From Gnetum montanum (lineage: Eukaryota > Streptophyta > Gnetopsida > Gnetales > Gnetaceae): a stretch of DNA of 64,000 nt. The stretch lies in contig MNCI01014407.1 in assembly GCA_015680685.1 (NCBI GenBank), forward strand, positions 315,361 to 379,360. The letters run 5' to 3'. Made by a program: the position numbers and the translations under genes. Under the pieces are notes generated by a model that was not told the DNA's origin, ran no database searches, and was given only the letters and a program-made list of their open reading frames with translations. Position 1 is the stretch's first letter; every line of letters starts with the position of its first letter. Of the stretch, positions 58,687 to 64,000 are shown in pieces.

Positions 58687-60497
58687 TGTAGCGACTAAAA
58701 ACGTCGGCAGCTGGAAGAACACCGGGGGACGACAGATGTGACAGTTCCAACCACATATCCGCGAGAGGGCAATGCAAGGTATGTGTGAATACAGGGTGCC
58801 CTGAATGGTCTAGTCGATCAAACAGGGACTTACATCGGTATCAATATAGCCTTTTGCAACATAACTTGTGCAAATTGCGAGATAATGCTTACGGGTAGAT
58901 AAAGCAAGGGAGAAACTATAAAAAAAATGCAATAGTAATGTGAAATAATGCTTCAAGGTGAATAAAATAGAAATGTGACAATAATACGAAATGATGCTAA
59001 ATAAAAAAATAGAAAATAATATAAGAAATCTAGACAGTAAATGAGAGGTAAAGTAAGATATGGTTAGAAACATGCACCGCTCCAAAGCTACAAATTCATT
59101 CAGTCAAGGTGGATACAATCGGCTGCACAGCGTGACGGAGTGCAGAAGTCCCGAGAGTAACCGAGGCCTGCCGAAAAATAGAAAGAGCTATGCGCTTGGA
59201 CATGGACTTCACGTACAAATAATGCGAGACTCTACCAAGGTGGTAGAATGAAGATGGGGACCTTACACCAGCCGAGAGAAGCTTTCCGTTTACAGTGTTA
59301 AACAAATGAGTTTGGTTATTACAATGCCAGTGAGGTGGGAGATCTTTGTTTTAGAGCTCCAAAGTTCCCACTACTTGGAAGCTATTTTCTTCTAGAAGGA
59401 CACAAACTCTTTTTGAAATTTCCAACTTTATAGATTGTTAGCTTTTTGCCAAATTGCAGGTATCTTTTCTTAGCAAAAAATCATAGACCTATTGTATGTT
59501 GTTTTTCATGATATTTATAGGGCTAAAGGTAAGCAAAAAGGTCATTTGAATGCTACATGCTGCAGACATGTGTTATCTTACTGGCGTTACTGGAGCCATC
59601 TGTGACCGTTGGGCTTACAAGACCATTGTGATGTGAGCTTGCCATGTAATAACTACCATCCTACTACGCTGCAACTATGTCGTTAGCATCTAGAGACGTG
59701 TACCAACGGTCCAATTGGATGGAGTGCATTGATGTCACACAACCACCCGTATGTCACGCTGTGCTTTGTGACGTGGCTTTCTTGGGGTGGCATAGCACCT
59801 TGCCGTGCATCCTGCCATATGTCACATACTTGTTATGTTATGCTACACTACGTAGCATAGCGTAGTGTAGAAACTAGCCTTAATCGTGACAATTTTGCTG
59901 ATTTGCAACCCGTTCTCCTACGATGCTAGTTTACTGAACTTTGCTGATTCCACCTTTCGAATTGCCTTCTATCCCTTCCATAGGATTACTATGCCTTTCT
60001 GCACCATGTAGCTCAATGTAGCATAGTAGCAGACATGGTCCACCACTTCTTGAAGAAAATGGACATTACTAGAAAACTTGAAGTTAGGCGAGGGGAGTGG
60101 GTAGTGAAGTCATTGCTATGCTATGCTGTGTAACATTGCGTAGCGTAGCACTTTGTTCCACCATCATTTTCTGAAGCTTGCTATGCTACATAGCGTAGCG
60201 TAGCGTAGCGTAGCGTAGCAGGCTTCATGACTTAGAAAACTTGGAAAGGTGTTTCTTGTGCACCCAACATGCTGCCGCCAATTTTGCACACTATTTCTGA
60301 GCAGGCTGTCGACTATTCAGGCTACTTTGATAGGCAGGCAGGGTGGTACAGAACCTGTCCATGATCAAAGTAGAAAATTTTCCGAACTGGCCGACCTGGA
60401 CTTAGAACGTTCTTCTTCTGATGAACTGCCATAGTGTTTTGCAGACTGCAAGAGCTTGGTGAGGCCAGGATGACCCTACATTTTTTAGGATGTTTCA
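58687..60497 (-). repeat. Element C 5' LTR
   Basis: 1811 bp. TATA box CTATAAATA on the minus strand at 59512-59520. U3 palindromes at 59828-59872, about 59990-60030, 60115-60150 and 60178-60222. The last has expanded to six consecutive GTAGC units compared with the left LTR (26124-26160). Confidence 0.93.
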
Positions 60498-60502
60498 AAT
60501 TT
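60498..60502. repeat. Target-site duplication of element C, right copy
   Basis: AATTT, identical to 24637-24641. Confidence 0.88.
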
Positions 60503-63240
60503 TCACACCTATTGAGATGTAGTCTTCCTAAAGGAAATAGCTTTCACCCACTTCGTGAAGTACTCAATTGTAGTAATAATGAAGCTATGCCCTATGGAAG
60601 ACTTGGGTGTTATGGGTCCTATCATGTCTAGTCCTCAACATTGAAAAGGCCACATGATTTACATGATATGCAACTTGGTAGGTGATACATGTATGAGGTT
60701 CCCATGGCATTGACACACATCACATGTTCCAATCTTAGAGACATAATCACGCTCCATATAAGGCTAGTAGTAGCCCAGCCACCTAATTTTTGCTGCCATA
60801 GCTCTGCGAGCTATGTGCCCTCCACACAGTCCCTCATGAACTTGATCAAAGCGTTTTTGTGCTTCATCCCCACTAACACAAGCTAGCAATAGTCATAATA
60901 TTATTGGCATAAAGCGTTATCTCCTACAAGGACATACTGCAATGCTCGTTTCCATACTACATCCTTTTGAGCACGTGTCAGACCATGTGGAGGCTCATCA
61001 TGTTAGAGGTATGTATTAATGTTGTCATACCATTCTTGGGCATGTGCTACATTTATAGATGTGATATTTTCCATGTGAATGATAAGGTTAGTGCATCTCA
61101 CTATTGAAGTGGGAAAGGTAGCAAACATGTGTGGTGGCACGCTTAAGGCTAACATGGCTAATGCATTGGCTATGGTATTTTCATTACGGGGTACATATTG
61201 CATGTCTAGGGTGGCAAACTACTTTAGTAAGTATTTTTCCAAATCATAGTAGGGCTACAAATGTTGTGCCTTGCAGGCATAGACCTCTATGACTTGGTTA
61301 ATGAATAATTATGAATCACCTCAAATTGCTAAGTTTTGGATTCCTAACTCTTGAGCTACTAGAATACCCCTAAGGAGACCATTGTATTCTGCTACATTGT
61401 TTGTGCAAAGAAACATGAAGTGATATGTGAAAGGTTGGATTTCTCTAGAGGGAAATGTGACAATAGTAGCAGCACTACTACCTTATGTCGTTGAGGCACT
61501 ATCTGTAAAATGGCTTCAAATTCTATATGTACTGGGCTTATGCTACTAACATGTTCATTTGGAAATTCAGGTTCTATTATTGCTTGGTCATTGGTGGGTA
61601 AAGCCATAAGTTACACAGCTAACCCTTTGTAGATTACTGCAGTACATAGTGTAGGTCAAATTTTGTAGTTATGGATTTCCAGCGAGCTATCCTACTACTT
61701 TCGTATGTATTGGTTATAATGGCCCTAAGTATGTTATTTTTGTAGATGATATTTACTTGGCTCCAAAAAAAATAATGCCTCCATTTTTAAAGTGCAAATA
61801 CTAAAGCAAGGAAATTTTTTTCTACATCATTGTATTTTTCTTCATAAGCTATCAATGCATCACTCAAGTAGTAGACAGGAATTTCAGAACCATCACCCCT
61901 TTTTTGGCAGAGCAAAGTAGCAATGGACATGTCTGAAGTGGCAAGATAAATGTAAAAAGGCTTATCTCTTTGTGGAGGGTAAATGGTAGGAAGATGAAAA
62001 AGTTCCTTTTTTAAGTTATCAAATGCTTCCTGGCAATGGTTTTTCCATTCAAAGTTAACTCCTTTTTTAAGCAAGTGTTGCATTGGATGTAATTTATCTA
62101 TTAGCCTTGCAATAAACCTTCGTTTGAATTGTACCCTGCCTTGCAATCTGCCCAATTACTTAAGGTTCATAGGTGATGCTAAGTTAACAATGGCTTTGAG
62201 TTTATTAGGATCTACCCGTATCCTTTTTTCTGACACTACAAAGCCTAACATGCATCCAGTTTTGACTTAGAAGACACATTTTTTGAGATTGAGGTGGAGG
62301 TCATGCCTACAGCAACATTGAAGGACCAAGTTCAAGTCATTTGCATGATCAAAAGCTTTCTTAGATTTAACTGCTATATCATCCACATAATCATTTATCC
62401 ATTCCAAAAGATAGTCACTGAAAATGTAAGTCATTGCTCATTAATATGTTGTTCCAACATTTTTTGGCCTGAAGGGCATCATCGTGTAACAGAAGGTTCC
62501 CCAAGGGGTCATGAAGGTGGTGGCCAGTTGATATTCTGGGTTTATATAGATTTGATTGTATCCCAAGAATCCATCCATGAAGAATAGTAAAGCATGGCCA
62601 ACCATAGTATCAACAAGTTGGTCAATACTGGGAAAGGGGAAATCATCCTTAATGGTTGCATTATTCAAATCTCGAAAGTCTATACAAATTTGTATGCCCC
62701 TAATTTTCTTGGGGATGACTACGATGTTTGATACCTAGTCTACATAATCAACCATCCGAATGACCCCATCTTGATAAAGTTTGGTGATTTCATCATGCAC
62801 AGCTAATGCAATTTCTAGTTTGATTTCGCAAGCCTTTTGTTTGACTGGTTTGACACGTGAATCTAGGATGATATTGTGTTGTATTATGCATGGGTCTAAG
62901 CCTGGCATATCTTCATAGGACCATGCAAACACTTTGATATTATCATCGAGGACTTTAGGGATATTTTGTTGAACCTGTTGCTCCAGTAGAGAGCTAATCT
63001 TTAACATGCTCACCTCACCTCTGGATGTAGTCATGGGAATTTCAATAAGTGGGTCCTCAGTTACATTGCCAGCTTCTAAGTATAAGGCTTGGACTAGATG
63101 TTCAAGCCAGTCTAGGGATGTTTCTAAGGATGCTATGTTGGTGTCAAAATGGGGTGGTTCAAAGTCTATAAGCTCTATGTTCAAGTGTCTTATAAATCTT
63201 CCATAGGGTCCTGTCAGAATTAAGGTGTCAAGTGAGACCT
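60498..63240 (-). pseudogene. Element B RT-RNase H-RNase H and integrase N-terminal part
   Basis: Read downward from about 63240. RT at 63184-62160: MPGLDPCIIQHN, SFMDGFLGYNQIYINP-like, and an intact YVDD (near 62375). RNase H at 62155-61680 follows (PFYIYLATSDMSIATLL, ERNFLAL-like VEKNFLALVF). The second RNase H is at 61607-61003 (NENTIANALA). The integrase zinc region is at about 60960-60640, running to 60498, where element C interrupts it. It continues at 24641. Several stops and frameshifts. Confidence 0.86.
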
Positions 63241-63297
63241 ACTCAACATAGAAACATGAAGTGAAATGTATGCAAGGTGATTATGCAATGTTATAAA

Positions 63298-63445
63298 ATT
63301 GCTAGTTTAAGGTCTTATTAGATCATAATGATTCAAAACTATATTTAAAAATTGCCAATTTAAGTTCTTAGTGGATCATCACTATGATTATAGTGTAAAG
63401 GGAACTCCAAAATCACCAATTTAAGGTCATAGCAGACCATCACTA
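63298..63445. repeat. Mini-hairpin tandem array B2
   Basis: Three or four units (GGTCTTATTAGATC, GGTCATAGCAGACC), between RT and the plus-strand gene's TATA box, as in A. Confidence 0.7.
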
Positions 63446-63655
63446 TGGTTATAGAATGAGGGGTTGAATCAAATGTTAAAATTTTTTTTTTGGAAATCTA
63501 TCTGCTATGCTGTAGGGAACATGGGGTGTCCCATGTTATGCATGGGACATGGCACATTTTGCATTACGCATGGAACACAAGACATTCCACGTCACGCGTT
63601 ACCCACAGGACATGGGACATCCTAAAAAAGCAACATGTTTTGTGGACCTGAAGGA

Positions 63656-63667
63656 TATAAATAGGGG
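63656..63667 (+). promoter_or_regulatory. TATA box of the plus-strand gene in element B
   Basis: TATAAATAGGGG, identical to element A's. 137 bp before the ATG at 63793. Confidence 0.75.
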
Positions 63668-63792
63668 TTTACCCATGGTAAACCTGTCATTTTCACCATT
63701 AGAGCTAATAGCCTAGAGCATAGCACAATTCAAAGAGAGAGTGTAGTAGTTGTAGCGTAACCACCAAGAAGCCCAAGATTATTGTCAACACA

Positions 63793-64000
63793 ATGGCATG
63801 TAGGAGTGAGCACAAACATCAGGGTCTCACTAATGTGGACAAAGAGGAGTGCACCTTGCGATGGCTTCCTAGAGCACAGATTGAACAACAATAAGAGGCA
63901 CCGTCTGCCCAATAAGCTGCTATGCTACCTTTGGTTGTGTTACACATTTTTGTTTGTTGTTCTTAATTTGTTTTTATTTTTAAGAAAATGTTGTTGCCAC
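63793..64000 (+). pseudogene. Element B plus-strand gene, first exon (cut by window end)
   Basis: Starts MACRSEHKHQGLTNVDKEE. It aligns with exon 1 of A (9966-10084). It contains one TAA. The donor expected near 63913 reads CAATAAGC where A has TGGTAAGC, so the GT is lost. The rest is outside the window. Confidence 0.55.

Larger units (their letters stand above)
24642..60497 (-). mobile_element. Element C: Tat/Ogre-like retrotransposon carrying element D
   Basis: Bounded by LTRs 24642-26434 and 58687-60497 and by TSD AATTT, inserted in B's integrase. After removing element D, about 18 kb remains. Gene order is the same as in A and D, including the plus-strand gene. Confidence 0.92.

Overview
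The window is repeat DNA from a land-plant nuclear genome, most likely one with a large genome. It is almost entirely a nested stack of four related Ty3/gypsy LTR retrotransposons, all with their pol genes on the minus strand. The plant assignment rests on the Tat/Ogre-like pol (an RT-linked RNase H followed by a second RNase H, then integrase without a visible chromodomain), a primer-binding site matching plant tRNA-Asn, and plant-type intron borders. The species cannot be named. I see no host gene, rRNA, tRNA or CRISPR.

Stacking, from the outside in. Element B is oldest in position: its 3' LTR starts at 854, and its internal region runs 22004-24641 and 60498 to beyond the window end. Element A (2141-21164, TSD ACCTC on both sides) is inserted in B's 3' LTR. 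Element C (24642-60497, TSD AATTT on both sides) is inserted in B's integrase gene. Element D (about 40470-58305) is inserted in C's leader; its left end lies in a 379-base N gap. Positions 1-853 are older flanking DNA with one possible protease fragment.

All elements share one layout, read 5'->3' on the minus strand: LTR (TGAAACACC...GTCGCTACA), tRNA-Asn PBS, leader with small hairpins, gag-protease, tandem mini-hairpin array, a multi-exon gene on the OPPOSITE (plus) strand, a second array, RT-RNase H-RNase H-integrase, a third array, 3' UTR, a stem-loop enclosing the polypurine tract, LTR. The plus-strand gene sits between protease and RT, the place where Ogre elements carry an intron.

The plus-strand gene is the most interesting content. 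It has its own TATA box about 140-160 bp before the ATG, about eight exons with GT-AG borders at matching places, and several exon lengths that keep phase between copies C and D. Exon 2 looks like a catalytically dead FCP1/NIF-type HAD phosphatase domain. Later exons encode a large alpha-helical domain resembling plant 'transposon protein' domains, an acidic low-complexity stretch, a CxLWE motif with a coiled coil, and an acidic tail. Copies A, C and D are in the window, and B's first exon is at the right edge.

All copies carry stop codons or frameshifts. D is the best preserved, and most of its stops are TAG at places where sister copies have CAG, CGG-like or TGG codons.
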